Source of the DNA: Neobacillus nitrireducens
Lineage (GTDB): Bacteria; Bacillota; Bacilli; Bacillales; Cytobacillaceae
Length of the DNA stretch: 64,000 bases
Assembly: GCF_030915405.1 (NCBI RefSeq)
Contig: NZ_CP133262.1
Location: forward strand, 2,294,001-2,358,000
Reading direction: 5' to 3'
Shown: positions 51,503 through 60,620 of the stretch, piece after piece
Position numbering within the stretch: position 1 is the first letter of the stretch
Layout: the number at the start of each line of letters is the position of its first letter
The notes under the pieces: model-generated
What the model saw: only the letters and a program-made list of their open reading frames with translations
What the model was told of the DNA's origin: nothing
Database searches by the model: none
Program-made: the position numbers and the translations under genes

Positions 51503-52738
51503 ATGTCGCTTTATTCTAAAAAACGAAAGATTTTTTATTCGCAATTTCCAACCTTTTGGTCAGATTTATACGATAGCGAGTATAGCCTTTATCATGTTTA
51601 TTTGATTTCGAAGCATACCTCCTTACTTTTAAAGGAAGCAACGGAACGATTAGGCAGCATTTTTTTCAAAACTGCCCGACTGTTACGGAATCTGACTGAT
51701 GAGCAACTCCTAGAACTTGGGTTCCCAACGGTTTGCCTTCCATTTTTAAGGCTGAAAAACTTTTCCCCTGAAAGCATTATCGCCCGGTTTGATTTTGCGT
51801 TAACCGCAGATGGTTTAAAATTGCTGGAATTCAATAGTGATACACCGACGTTTATTGTGGAGTGTTTTCATATCAATGGAAAGGTTTGCTCAGAATTGGG
51901 ATACCTTGACCCCACTGAAGGAGGGGAACGTCTGCTTTCTTCCGGAATCACTCGAGCAGTAAAAGAAGCATCAAATGGGAAATTGGAGCCTAATATTGTG
52001 TTCACTGCCCACGCTGACCATAGTGAGGATTGGAATACGATTCAGTACCTAAGCAGGCTTTGTCAGGTTAACAATCGGACGGTTCCCTTGTCTGCACTGC
52101 GAATGATTGACGGTATTCTTGTCGACGATGAGGGTATCCCTATTGATGTGTTATACCGACAAACCTATCCTCTTGAACACCTAGTTGACGATTTAGATCC
52201 ACTATCAGGTGACCCGGTTGGAATCGAGTTGTTGCAGCTGGTCAAAGACGGCAAACTGTCGATCCTAAATCCAGTCTCTGCCTTTTTGCTGCAGCCGAAG
52301 TCTATCCAATGTTTAATTTGGGGATTAGCGGAACAAGGGGCTTTTTATACAAAAGAAGAGCAGGGCTGGATTAAGGAATATATGCTGCCTACATACCTGG
52401 AAGCCGATTTATTCAAGGGACATCTTGCCTATGTTCAAAAACCGACTTTCGGCAGAGAAGGAGACACGGTAACCATATGGGATTTACACTCCAATGTTAC
52501 CGACCAAAATTCTTTTCAAACCTATAAAGAGGAGCTTTCAGTCTATCAACAATACGTACCTCTCCCTACAGTTTCATTGGAAACTGAAAAGGGAATCGAG
52601 GAGCTTTCATTAGTGTTCGGCTCTTTTCTTATTGCGGGAAAGGCCGGAAGTATCGGCATTCGGGCAGGCGGAAAAATCACCGGAAACGAATCTTATTTCT
52701 TACCGGTGGGTATTAAAAACAAGGGGGAATGTAAATGA
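51503..52738 (+). CDS. Glutathionylspermidine synthase-like ATP-grasp protein (YgiC/YjfC family)
   Basis: 411 residues from ATG 51503, with GGAGGG upstream. ATP-grasp amidoligase motifs: RFDFALTADGLKLLEFNSDTPTFIVE near residue 95, NPVSAFLLQPKSIQCLIW, and LAYVQKPTFGREGDTVTI near residue 325. Proteins of this group lack the amidase half of true glutathionylspermidine synthetase and ligate an unknown amine or peptide. Operon with the lipoprotein and DUF350 genes; the neighbouring K+ channel gene matches the published association of this family. Confidence 0.87.
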   Translation: MSLYSKKRKIFYSQFPTFWSDLYDSEYSLYHVYLISKHTSLLLKEATERLGSIFFKTARLLRNLTDEQLLELGFPTVCLPFLRLKNFSPESIIARFDFALTADGLKLLEFNSDTPTFIVECFHINGKVCSELGYLDPTEGGERLLSSGITRAVKEASNGKLEPNIVFTAHADHSEDWNTIQYLSRLCQVNNRTVPLSALRMIDGILVDDEGIPIDVLYRQTYPLEHLVDDLDPLSGDPVGIELLQLVKDGKLSILNPVSAFLLQPKSIQCLIWGLAEQGAFYTKEEQGWIKEYMLPTYLEADLFKGHLAYVQKPTFGREGDTVTIWDLHSNVTDQNSFQTYKEELSVYQQYVPLPTVSLETEKGIEELSLVFGSFLIAGKAGSIGIRAGGKITGNESYFLPVGIKNKGECK

Positions 52739-53121
52739 CAAGTTTTTTATTATATTTATTGGTTTCACTGGTCCTTTTATTCGTTGGTCTGATTCTTATG
52801 GAAGTAACAACCAAGGTCAAGGAGTTTTCCTTAATGGCCCAAGGGAATAAAGCAGCAAGTTATGTCCTTGGCGGCAGACTTCTGGGGCTTGCGATCGTGT
52901 TATATTCTTCTGCAGCGAATTCGATTTCTCTTACTGATATGGCCATATGGGGTGGAATCGGAATTGTCGCACAGATTGTGGTGTTTTATCTTGCTGAGTG
53001 GCTTACACCTCGTTTTAATGTCAGTCAAGCAATCGAGAAAGATAACCAGGCAGTCGGACTTTTCCTATTGTTACTATCAGTCTCTATAGGAATCGTCATT
53101 GCCGGGTGTTTAACCTATTAA
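52735..53121 (+). CDS. DUF350 membrane protein (YjfL-like)
   Basis: 128 residues with four transmembrane helices: FLLYLLVSLVLLFVGLILMEVTT, SYVLGGRLLGLAIVLYSSAAN, DMAIWGGIGIVAQIVVFYLAEWLTPRF and AVGLFLLLLSVSIGIVIAG. It is a full DUF350. ATGA overlap with the ATP-grasp gene. Function unknown, probably in the same membrane-linked modification. Confidence 0.85.
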   Translation: MTSFLLYLLVSLVLLFVGLILMEVTTKVKEFSLMAQGNKAASYVLGGRLLGLAIVLYSSAANSISLTDMAIWGGIGIVAQIVVFYLAEWLTPRFNVSQAIEKDNQAVGLFLLLLSVSIGIVIAGCLTY

Positions 53122-53150
53122 AAAAGCGCATCCTCGAGATGCGTTTTTTT
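53121..53150. terminator. Terminator between DUF350 and K+ channel genes
   Basis: Stem CGCATC / GATGCG with A run upstream and seven T downstream, between convergent genes. Confidence 0.88.
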
Positions 53151-53153
53151 ACT

Positions 53154-54182
53154 TCATAGCGATTGGTATGTATTCTTATCGCAAATCACAAATAAGCGAG
53201 CTTCTTTTGGTATGGTTTCATCCCATTTTTTCAATATATTTAAATCACTTCGGTCCGCAATGAGCTGGGCCCCTTTTTGCTTTAAGTACTCATGCGCATC
53301 TCCGTATGTTTCCCAGTCGGAACGTAGGTCAACTTCCCATAAGTCACTACCCGCATCCCCATCCTTACGGCTTAATAATTGCGTAAATAAATGGCTTGCC
53401 CCATTTGTCTGTGCTGATTTCGCCATCAGGTTTGACACGGATTCATAGGAAAGGATAAATTCATCTATTTTGACATGCTTGAAATTGCTAACATGCTTTT
53501 CATTTAAAATTTCTGCAATGGTATAAATATTTTTTTCCGTTCCTTCATCATATCGCTCGATCGAGGACGCGGTTAATAATGTTTTTCCATCAGCTAAATC
53601 CGGGTTATCTATTCCATCAGGTGCAAAAAGCAAAACTGCTTTTGAACTTTCAATTTTTGCTCTTCTTAATGTGTCATCATCAGTTGGACTTCCCTGGATA
53701 AATAAAAACCGCTCATGTTCATAGGGTGACTTCTCTAATTCATCAATTAACACGATTTCTGTTTTTTCGTCGCCAATAAAAAGCTCTTTTATTGTATTTT
53801 TACTTTTGGAAGTCCAGCCAATTATGACGTAATGGTTTTCTCCTTTAAAAGTCATTTTTCCTTCCTCCTTCATCCGTTTGTACTGTGACACAGCATCGAC
53901 AATCATCCCAATTACCACACCAAAAAGTCCAATCCCTGCTGTATAGACGATGACCATTGCCCAAATTCTGCCCAGTTGTGTGGTCGGGTACACATCCCCG
54001 TAGCCTACAGTAGTCATTGTTGTAAGAATCCACCAAACGGCATGAAAGGTATTTTCAAATGTTTTCGGCTCTAGTACTCTCATAACCCCTGCATTTATAA
54101 AAATATAAATGGTCGTAACAAATAAAACAGTCCGAAACCGATATTTCGCAGCGGTAAGGAACAACCTTCGAAAAAATATCAT
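53154..54182 (-). CDS. Potassium channel with TrkA-N (RCK) domain
   Basis: About 342 residues. Two transmembrane helices around a pore loop with selectivity filter TTMTTVGYGDVYP, then a cytoplasmic RCK/TrkA-N domain (YVIIGWTSKSKNTIKELF, nucleotide-binding start). Start at 54182 with GGAGG 6 bases upstream, giving the natural N-terminus MIFFRRLFLTAAKYRFRTVLF. Convergent with the ATP-grasp operon, which suggests a functional link. Confidence 0.9.
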   Translation of the reverse strand: MIFFRRLFLTAAKYRFRTVLFVTTIYIFINAGVMRVLEPKTFENTFHAVWWILTTMTTVGYGDVYPTTQLGRIWAMVIVYTAGIGLFGVVIGMIVDAVSQYKRMKEEGKMTFKGENHYVIIGWTSKSKNTIKELFIGDEKTEIVLIDELEKSPYEHERFLFIQGSPTDDDTLRRAKIESSKAVLLFAPDGIDNPDLADGKTLLTASSIERYDEGTEKNIYTIAEILNEKHVSNFKHVKIDEFILSYESVSNLMAKSAQTNGASHLFTQLLSRKDGDAGSDLWEVDLRSDWETYGDAHEYLKQKGAQLIADRSDLNILKKWDETIPKEARLFVICDKNTYQSL

Positions 54183-54344
54183 CGATTGACCTCCATTCCA
54201 ATTTATTCTTAGAGTTAATTTTACAACCACTTCCATTCGAATCATCTATAAATATATTTCTGCTATATCTTTAGTTATTCCTTTAAGGAAGAAAGTTTTA
54301 TTATTTTTATTGACAAACATCATATAGTCCTGTAGTATTAGTCT

Positions 54345-54690
54345 TTGTGCTTCACATTTAATTGTAACTTGTAAAAGAGAAAATAACGCAAAGTAAGAAT
54401 TTTTCTGGCATTCTGCTTATGTTTTAAAATTAAAAACTTATTCACACTGGATCGGCTTCGGAGCCGTTAGGATGTAAGAGAGGTAGGGCTTACGTCGTTT
54501 AGGTATAAAACCTTCAGGTGGAAAAATAACCGCGGCAAACTTGTTTTTACAAACAATGATTATAATATAAGTTTTTACCTTGCGATGGCTGATTACACAG
54601 ACAACCGTTCACAAGTTACGATATATGAATTCATAATATGAATAAAAGCTAAGAAGGCAGAGGGATATTTCATTCCTCTGCCTTCGCCCA
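54345..54690 (+). ncRNA. Candidate noncoding RNA transcript
   Basis: The 542-base gap between two minus-strand genes has a plus-strand promoter-like TTGACA - 17 - TAGTAT (54310-54338). Three successive hairpins follow: CGGCTtcggAGCCG near 54451, GTAAG/CTTAC near 54476 and ACC/GGT near 54505. A strong GAAGGCAGAGG / CCTCTGCCTTC stem (54653-54685) follows as terminator, separate from the terminator of the peptidase gene at 54755. No reading frame fits. No known RNA family recognised. Confidence 0.4.
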
Positions 54691-54754
54691 TTTTAGAGCA
54701 TATTTTACGAAACTTACAATATTTGTTGGATATTAACTGGAAATCCCACAATTT

Positions 54755-54782
54755 AAAAGGCCTGATTCCTGATCAGCCTTTT
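54755..54782 (-). terminator. Terminator of the C39-like peptidase gene
   Basis: Stem AAAAGGC-TGAT / ATCA-GCCTTTT with a 5-base loop, immediately after the peptidase stop codon. Confidence 0.8.
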
Positions 54783-54787
54783 CGTTT

Positions 54788-55537
54788 TTACTTTTTGATA
54801 ACAATCGCTTGCTTCCCCATTTGCTCCCAAGCTTTAATAAAACTAGCCCGATTTAACTTCTGATTTTTTTCACCGTATGGATTATTAATATAGATATTCT
54901 TTTCATCGTACCCCGTGATCACAACACTATGTTCACTAAAGGTAATATTAATTTTTCCCTGCGGAGTATTCCACGTTTGAAACACAGAGACAGGTGCAAA
55001 ACTTGATGTCGTAATAATCCAGACAGGAAGCCCTTGCCCTACTTGTTCTAAAACTTCATCAAACGAATGATTGGTTAAATTAACCGCTCGGTCACCAACG
55101 TATTTTTGCGCAAGCTCCAAAACGGGACCATTATAAACTCCTAATCCTGGTCCATTGGCCATATCACCGACAAACCCAGCATTTGGATTACCTTTTTTTC
55201 CGTTATTATAGGTTAACGGAACGGTTTTCACCTTTTTTGCTAACTCATTTTTCGTTACTTTTAGACCGTGAAAATTAAGAATCATCGCTAGGCTCGTTAT
55301 TTCACAGCCGTTGTAGAGTTTTGGAGCGTCCATTTGATTAATTAACGGAACATCTAACTTGATACTATCAGGCAATTTCGGTGCCTCTTTTGAAAAAAGA
55401 GCCAAGGTCCGTGTTTTTAACGATGCAGCTTCAGTGACTTTTTCAACGGTTTGACGGTCAAACTTTCCCTCATAAATTGTTTGAGCACTGATACCTAGAA
55501 TGAAAACAACAGTAATTGCAATTAATATTTTATTCAT
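54788..55537 (-). CDS. Secreted C39-like peptidase
   Basis: About 249 residues with a hydrophobic N-terminal signal anchor (MNKILIAITVVFILGISAQTIY). Peptidase C39-like domain: INQMDAPKLYNGCEITSLAMILNFHG (catalytic Cys), later His in ITFSEHSVVITGYDEKNIYINNPYGEKN. Similar to B. subtilis YvpB-type proteins; substrate unknown. The start is ambiguous between 55537 and 55552 since no ribosome site is well placed. Confidence 0.8.
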   Translation of the reverse strand: MNKILIAITVVFILGISAQTIYEGKFDRQTVEKVTEAASLKTRTLALFSKEAPKLPDSIKLDVPLINQMDAPKLYNGCEITSLAMILNFHGLKVTKNELAKKVKTVPLTYNNGKKGNPNAGFVGDMANGPGLGVYNGPVLELAQKYVGDRAVNLTNHSFDEVLEQVGQGLPVWIITTSSFAPVSVFQTWNTPQGKINITFSEHSVVITGYDEKNIYINNPYGEKNQKLNRASFIKAWEQMGKQAIVIKK

Positions 55538-55719
55538 ATATAAACGTACCATTCCTTGTTATAGACTTTGTTGAATGATAATTAGTACTAGTAATATACT
55601 ACTATACTACCTTACTAAAAAACAATAAAGGAAACCAATTACCAATTCATGATACTATTTAAAACTTAAATTTTCCTTAAAAAAAATTCCCTTTAGTAGT
55701 TTGAACTAAAGGGAGTAGG

Positions 55720-56169
55720 TTAAATTCGTACCTTATTATGGTTAATTTTTCGAATGACTTGATTGATTACCTCTGAAAAGACTAACCCAAAGGCAATTGA
55801 GCCTGCCAGCATCAGAACTTTTGCAGCTAAGGCAAGTGCCAAATTATAATCGTTCTCAACAAAATTTCGCATCGCATCATAGGCAAGACCTCCAGGAACA
55901 AGTGGAATAATTCCAGCGACACTATAAATAATGACAGGGGTTTTATAGAACTTTGCTAATTGTTGACTGAGAACAGCGATAAAAACAGTCGCTGCAAGTG
56001 TGGCTAAAATCGCATTATTTGAGTAATCCTCCAGTAGATAATAAATTAACCAACCGCCCATTCCAATCAGCCCGCACCTCACTAAAGTTTCTTTCGGTGC
56101 ATTAAATAGAATTCCAAAGGCTCCCGTTGCCAAAAAGCTTGTTATTGCCTGAGCAAGAACTGCCATCAT
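55720..56169 (-). CDS. Threonine/serine exporter, small subunit (ThrE C-terminal type)
   Basis: 149 residues with four or five transmembrane helices (AVLAQAITSFLATGAFGILFNAP, IIYSVAGIIPLVPGGLAYDAM). It corresponds to the DUF3815/ThrE_2 half of the exporter. Pair with the larger gene 15 bases upstream; together they form the split ThrE seen in Firmicutes (YjjB/YjjP type). Confidence 0.85.
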   Translation of the reverse strand: MMAVLAQAITSFLATGAFGILFNAPKETLVRCGLIGMGGWLIYYLLEDYSNNAILATLAATVFIAVLSQQLAKFYKTPVIIYSVAGIIPLVPGGLAYDAMRNFVENDYNLALALAAKVLMLAGSIAFGLVFSEVINQVIRKINHNKVRI

Positions 56170-56184
56170 AAATACACCACCCCC

Positions 56185-56946
56185 TTATAAAAATGATAAG
56201 ACGACTGCAATTCCTGCTCCAATCGCAAATGCGGTCAGAAACGCTTCCGCCCCCTTCGATAACCCTGAAACTAAGTGTCCGGCCATTAAATCACGAATCG
56301 CATTGGTCAATAAGAGTCCGGGAACCAATGTCATCACCGACCCGATTATAATTTTATCTAATTGCTGACCGACTCCCATTTTCACAAACAAAAAAGACAG
56401 CAATCCAATCACAAACGATGCCAAGAATTCCGAGAAAAACTTGATGGGGACAAAGCGATGGAAGTATACAAAGCTTAGATACCCCATTCCCCCTGAAATC
56501 ATTGCTGGAATAAAATCATTCCAGCCTCCCTCAAACATAATCATAAAACAACCGCTCGCGAGCGATGCTGCTGCCACTTGGACACGAAAAGGGAACGTTA
56601 CATCTAAAGAATCTATTTCTTTTAGATGCTCCATTGCTTCTTCAAGGGTCACATCTCCACTCGTAATTCTTCTCGAGATGCTATTGACCATTGAAACTTT
56701 TTTCAAGTCGGTTGATCGCTCCGATATTCTAATCAGCTTCGTCTTTGTTGGCTCTGTACCTTCTGCTGAAAAGATAATGCCGGTCGGAGTTACATAGCTA
56801 TGTGTCCGTTCTATCCCAAAGGCTGCAGCAATTCGCATCATCGTATCTTCGACCCGGTAAGTCTCCCCGCCGCTTTGGAGCATGATTTTGCCCGCGAGCA
56901 GGCAGACCTCCATAATTTCATAAGTTCGTTCTACTGGTTTTTCCAT
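56185..56946 (-). CDS. Threonine/serine exporter, large subunit (ThrE N-terminal/DUF1212)
   Basis: About 253 residues. An N-terminal cytoplasmic part (MLQSGGETYRVEDTMMRIAAAFGIERTHSYVTPTGIIFS) precedes five transmembrane helices (VMTLVPGLLLTNAIRDLMAGH). Matches DUF1212/YjjP. Exports threonine, serine or similar small metabolites. The start at 56946 is the better of two weak choices. Confidence 0.86.
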   Translation of the reverse strand: MEKPVERTYEIMEVCLLAGKIMLQSGGETYRVEDTMMRIAAAFGIERTHSYVTPTGIIFSAEGTEPTKTKLIRISERSTDLKKVSMVNSISRRITSGDVTLEEAMEHLKEIDSLDVTFPFRVQVAAASLASGCFMIMFEGGWNDFIPAMISGGMGYLSFVYFHRFVPIKFFSEFLASFVIGLLSFLFVKMGVGQQLDKIIIGSVMTLVPGLLLTNAIRDLMAGHLVSGLSKGAEAFLTAFAIGAGIAVVLSFL

Positions 56947-57117
56947 TATCTCACCACACACAATTCTGCACATTTTTTTCTTAGTTTAAATTAAAACTCA
57001 GGTTTAATCAAAATTGATATACTATAAAGCAAAATATGCATGCACAATTTAAAAATCCAATATTTTATAATTATGATAAATATTATCAAGTATTTCTATA
57101 CAGTATAAGTAAACTTG

Positions 57118-57135
57118 TTATATAATATTATATAA
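57118..57135. promoter_or_regulatory. Perfect palindrome before frlR, candidate GntR operator
   Basis: TTATATAATATTATATAA, 18 bases, fully symmetrical, 30 bases upstream of frlR. A related palindrome lies upstream of frlB. Confidence 0.45.
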
Positions 57136-57164
57136 TGACTTATTGTTCGAAAGGAAATTTTATC

Positions 57165-57893
57165 ATGAAATTAAACAATTCAATTTCCACTCCCTTATAT
57201 GACCAGTTAAAACAAATTTTAAAAGAAGCTATTGACCAAGGGGTTTATAAATCGGGTGAAAGGCTGCCGAATGAAACCGAATTATGCGAGTTATATGGCG
57301 TTAGCCGAATAACCGTAAGAAGAGCCATTCAAGATTTAGCCGATGAAGGGTTTTTAGAGCGAAAACAAGGGAAGGGAACATTCGTCACAAGAACCAAAAT
57401 TGCACGGGAACTGGTTTCCATTGATGGATTCACCGACTTTAGTAAGCAAATAGGAAAAAATCCTTCCAAGCGAATTCTCGCCTGTGAAGAAATGAAAGCG
57501 GCTCCCGATATTGCTGAAGCACTTCAAATCGCTATTGATTCACCAGTATTAAAGTTGGTCAGGATCATGTCGATCGACCAACAGCCGTTTGTTCTAGATG
57601 TAGCCCATTACTCGTTAGAACGTTTCCCAAATTTAATGTCACACTTTACCGAACATGAATCTACTTATGAAGTCTTGAAAAATATTTACCAAATCAATAT
57701 TAAATCTGGCTCAAGTAAAAAAATTATCACTGTCATACCAGCTTCCACATTAGAGGCAGAATATTTGGATTGCGAAATAGGCGCGACACTATTTAATATT
57801 GATAAAACCGTCTACGACGAAACAGGAGTACCCATTCATATTTCAAACTTCAAGACACAAACCCAACTGATTGCACTTACGATAACAACGTAA
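57165..57893 (+). CDS. frlR: GntR-family regulator of the fructosamine operon (FrlR-like)
   Basis: About 242 residues. An N-terminal winged helix (STPLYDQLKQILKEAIDQGVYKSGERLPNETELCELYGVSRITVRRAIQDLADEGFLERKQGKGTFV) is followed by a UTRA ligand-binding domain typical of the HutC subfamily. Start at 57165 with AAAGGA upstream. It lies convergent to frlD, as in B. subtilis. Probably a repressor relieved by a phosphorylated fructosamine. Confidence 0.85.
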   Translation: MKLNNSISTPLYDQLKQILKEAIDQGVYKSGERLPNETELCELYGVSRITVRRAIQDLADEGFLERKQGKGTFVTRTKIARELVSIDGFTDFSKQIGKNPSKRILACEEMKAAPDIAEALQIAIDSPVLKLVRIMSIDQQPFVLDVAHYSLERFPNLMSHFTEHESTYEVLKNIYQINIKSGSSKKIITVIPASTLEAEYLDCEIGATLFNIDKTVYDETGVPIHISNFKTQTQLIALTITT

Positions 57894-57944
57894 AAAAATA
57901 AAAGGAATGAATATGGGTATCCATATCATTCCTTTTATTTTTAT
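57892..57944. terminator. Bidirectional terminator between frlR and frlD
   Basis: AAAAGGAATG-ATATGG / CCATAT-CATTCCTTTT with A and T runs on both sides. Confidence 0.88.
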
Positions 57945-58762
57945 GTTGTTAATTGTTTACCATGACCGAATGCACCATTCACTTCACAAGTTCTTGCCGC
58001 AATTTGTGCCGCTGCTTTCAATGATTCTTCAATAGTTAACCCATTAAAATGATGGGTTAAAAACCCTGCAATAAAAGAATCACCCGCTCCTAGTGTATCA
58101 ATCACATTTGCTTCAACTATTCCCTGTTCGTATCGTTTGTTATTATGAGACATAACTACGCCCTTTGAACCTCTCGTGATAATGATAAACGGCGTTCCAA
58201 GTCCATGTATTTTAAGGAATAACTCTTCTAATTCAACTTCAGTCAAATCACTTCCTGAAATAAACGCAAACTGGATATGTGGACAAACCCTTTCTAAAAG
58301 TACCACCGAAAAATGATTTGAAAAATCATAGGATACCGGTAAGTATTGTTTTAGCAATGGTAATTCTTCATCTAAATGACTATATAGACTGGTATGTACC
58401 ACATCATTCGATTTGATGTATTCATAGTCATCCACTGTTAGATTAAGCTTGAGTTTAGCCTGTACTCCGCCCTTATTTGATTTAACAAAGATTCGGTCTC
58501 CTTCCTTATTTAGATCGACAAAGGCCTTTCCGCTATCCCCAACTGCTCTTCGTACATGACTCGCATCTACTAAGTTCTTGCTTAAAGAATCTAGAATATG
58601 ATCTCCTTCAATATCCGTACCCACAATCCCTATATAAGCCGCGGACTCCGCTCCACTTTGTTTGGCTAATACCGCAACATTTAAGGCATTTCCACCTGGA
58701 AACATTTCGTTACGATCCTGGTAAATATCAACAACACTATCACCTATTCCAATAATTCTCAT
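57941..58762 (-). CDS. frlD: Fructosamine (fructoselysine-type) 6-kinase, PfkB family
   Basis: 273 residues of the PfkB/ribokinase fold: N-terminal GIGDSVVDIYQDRNEMFPGGNALNVAVLAKQSGAESAAYIG (sugar-binding GG) and C-terminal DTLGAGDSFIAGFL with the catalytic Asp. Phosphorylates Amadori products such as fructose-amino acids at C6 before FrlB cleaves them. Last gene of frlBONMD. Confidence 0.88.
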   Translation of the reverse strand: MRIIGIGDSVVDIYQDRNEMFPGGNALNVAVLAKQSGAESAAYIGIVGTDIEGDHILDSLSKNLVDASHVRRAVGDSGKAFVDLNKEGDRIFVKSNKGGVQAKLKLNLTVDDYEYIKSNDVVHTSLYSHLDEELPLLKQYLPVSYDFSNHFSVVLLERVCPHIQFAFISGSDLTEVELEELFLKIHGLGTPFIIITRGSKGVVMSHNNKRYEQGIVEANVIDTLGAGDSFIAGFLTHHFNGLTIEESLKAAAQIAARTCEVNGAFGHGKQLTT

Positions 58763-58779
58763 AATTTCCCACTCCTTTT

Positions 58780-59673
58780 TTATCCTTTAACACTTCCTGA
58801 GGATAAACCTCGAATAAAATACTTCTGCATGAACATAAATAAGAGAATAATCGGTAAAGCTGAAATCATTAGCCCGGCCATAAGAACCCCCCAATTGGTT
58901 TGCAAGGCATCCCTAAATTGCATCAATCCGGCAGGTATTGTTTTTAACGCATCTGAATCAACAAAGATTAACGCAAACATAAATTCATTCCAAGTATAAT
59001 AAGCAGTTAACACAACAGCTGTTAGTAATATCGGCCTATTTAAAGGAATAAATATTTTCGTAAAAATGGTCCACGTATTACAGCCATCCAAAAAGGCAGA
59101 TTCCTCTAATTCTCTTGGAACCTCTAGAAAAGCTGCTCTTATCAAAAGAATTGTGATTGGAATTCGGTAGGCTACATATGGAAAGATCATCGCAAAGTAG
59201 GTATCATGAATTCCTAATAATTGAATCAGTTTATATAGCGGAACTAAGCTGACTTGTGGGGAGAGCATCATTCCGCCCATACAGAAAACTAGCAGGATAT
59301 TCTTCCCCTTAAATTCAAATCTGGATAAACTATAAGCGCCAAGTGCACTTATTAATACTGTGATGAAGCAGGTCGTAGCTGTAACAATTAAACTATTAAC
59401 AAAATATCCAGAGATTCCAGTGTTCCAAGCCTCCGTATAATTGGAAAACAACCACTCCTTCGGTAATGCCCAGCTGCTGGAGAATATTTCTGAAGTGGAC
59501 TTAAATGAGTTAATCACCATCCAAAATAGAGGATAAGCAATTACCACAAAATACAAGATTAGGATAGTAAAGATGGGCAAACCTTTAACAATTTTCGTCT
59601 GCTTCCTATATTTCGTTGTGATTGGAATCGAATGATGATAGTCCATTACTTTGCTTGTCTCCACTCTAAACAT
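58780..59673 (-). CDS. frlM: Sugar-type ABC transporter permease
   Basis: 297 residues, six transmembrane helices, with the EAA loop ELEESAFLDGCNTWTIFTKIFIPLNRPIL of MalG-type permeases. With the preceding permease it forms the channel of a fructosamine importer. Overlaps frlN by 8 bases. The operon lacks an ATPase gene, so a shared ATPase from elsewhere (as FrlP or MsmX) must energise it. Confidence 0.88.
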   Translation of the reverse strand: MFRVETSKVMDYHHSIPITTKYRKQTKIVKGLPIFTILILYFVVIAYPLFWMVINSFKSTSEIFSSSWALPKEWLFSNYTEAWNTGISGYFVNSLIVTATTCFITVLISALGAYSLSRFEFKGKNILLVFCMGGMMLSPQVSLVPLYKLIQLLGIHDTYFAMIFPYVAYRIPITILLIRAAFLEVPRELEESAFLDGCNTWTIFTKIFIPLNRPILLTAVVLTAYYTWNEFMFALIFVDSDALKTIPAGLMQFRDALQTNWGVLMAGLMISALPIILLFMFMQKYFIRGLSSGSVKG

Positions 59674-60547
59674 CCTTTCCTGTTTTAAATACTTTCAGCT
59701 GAACCAAGGAAACAATTAAGGTAATCATTAAAATTACGGTCGCCACAGCAGAGGCATAGCCCATTTGGTCTTTCCCAAAAGCGGAATGGTAGAGTAATGT
59801 TCCTAAAACTTCACTTGAGTTACCTGGTCCTCCGCCAGTCAATATATACGGTTCATTAAAAACGGTAAAGGCACCGGTTAAGGTGATAAGTGTTGTAACG
59901 AAGAACATCTCTTTTACTTGAGGAACAGTAATGGAAAAGAATTTACGAATTTTCCCTGCCCCATCAATCTCGGCAGCCTCATACAACTCTTGGGGGATAT
60001 TTTGAATCGCAACAATAAATAACATCATAATGTAACCAATACTTTGCCACTGCGAGACTGCAATAACAGCGAAAATAGCTGTTTCAGATTCTCCCAGCCA
60101 AGCCCTGGTCAAATTTTCAAGTCCTAATATATTTAGGAGTCCATTTAAAATTCCGATATCCGGGTTATAAACAAAAGTAAATAGTAAAGCGATAACCGTC
60201 ATTGATATCACAACCGGAAGGAAAAACACGGTTCTGAATATCCCACTAACGAGTCGAATCAATTTATCTTCAAGGATAGCTGCTAAAATAAGTCCGCCAA
60301 ATACCTGAAAGATAATCGAGATTACTGCATACCAGAGATTATTTTTTAAAGCTATATAAAAAACATCATCTTTAAAAAGATTCAGGAAATTTTCGAAGCC
60401 AACAAATGTTTTTTCTACTGAAAACGCAGAGAAATCATAGAAACTATAAAAAAAGTTTTCAACGATTGGATAATAAACAAAAAGGGCCAAAAAGATTAAG
60501 CAAGGTGCAATATATAGGTATGGTAACCATTTGTTTGTATTTTGCAT
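59666..60547 (-). CDS. frlN: Sugar-type ABC transporter permease
   Basis: 293 residues, six transmembrane helices, MalF-type, with EAA loop ELYEAAEIDGAGKIRKFFSITVPQVKEM. Follows frlO after a hairpin that would reduce its expression relative to the binding protein. Confidence 0.88.
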   Translation of the reverse strand: MQNTNKWLPYLYIAPCLIFLALFVYYPIVENFFYSFYDFSAFSVEKTFVGFENFLNLFKDDVFYIALKNNLWYAVISIIFQVFGGLILAAILEDKLIRLVSGIFRTVFFLPVVISMTVIALLFTFVYNPDIGILNGLLNILGLENLTRAWLGESETAIFAVIAVSQWQSIGYIMMLFIVAIQNIPQELYEAAEIDGAGKIRKFFSITVPQVKEMFFVTTLITLTGAFTVFNEPYILTGGGPGNSSEVLGTLLYHSAFGKDQMGYASAVATVILMITLIVSLVQLKVFKTGKDV

Positions 60548-60585
60548 AATAACTCCCCTTTTTTTAAAAGGCGTATCTTTGGAAA

Positions 60586-60612
60586 AAAGGTGGTCAACTT
60601 ACAACCACCTTT
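60586..60612 (-). terminator. Hairpin between frlO and frlN
   Basis: AAAGGTGGT / ACCACCTTT with a 9-base loop and a T run on the minus strand. Placed as in many ABC operons, where it favours binding-protein mRNA. Confidence 0.75.
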
Positions 60613-60620
60613 CTGGCTTC

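Noticed and set aside
54560..54620. Fluoride-riboswitch-like bases (GCGATGGCTGAT) in the 54.3-54.7 kb gap
   Set aside because: The required second stem and pseudoknot bases are not there, and no crcB or fluc gene follows.
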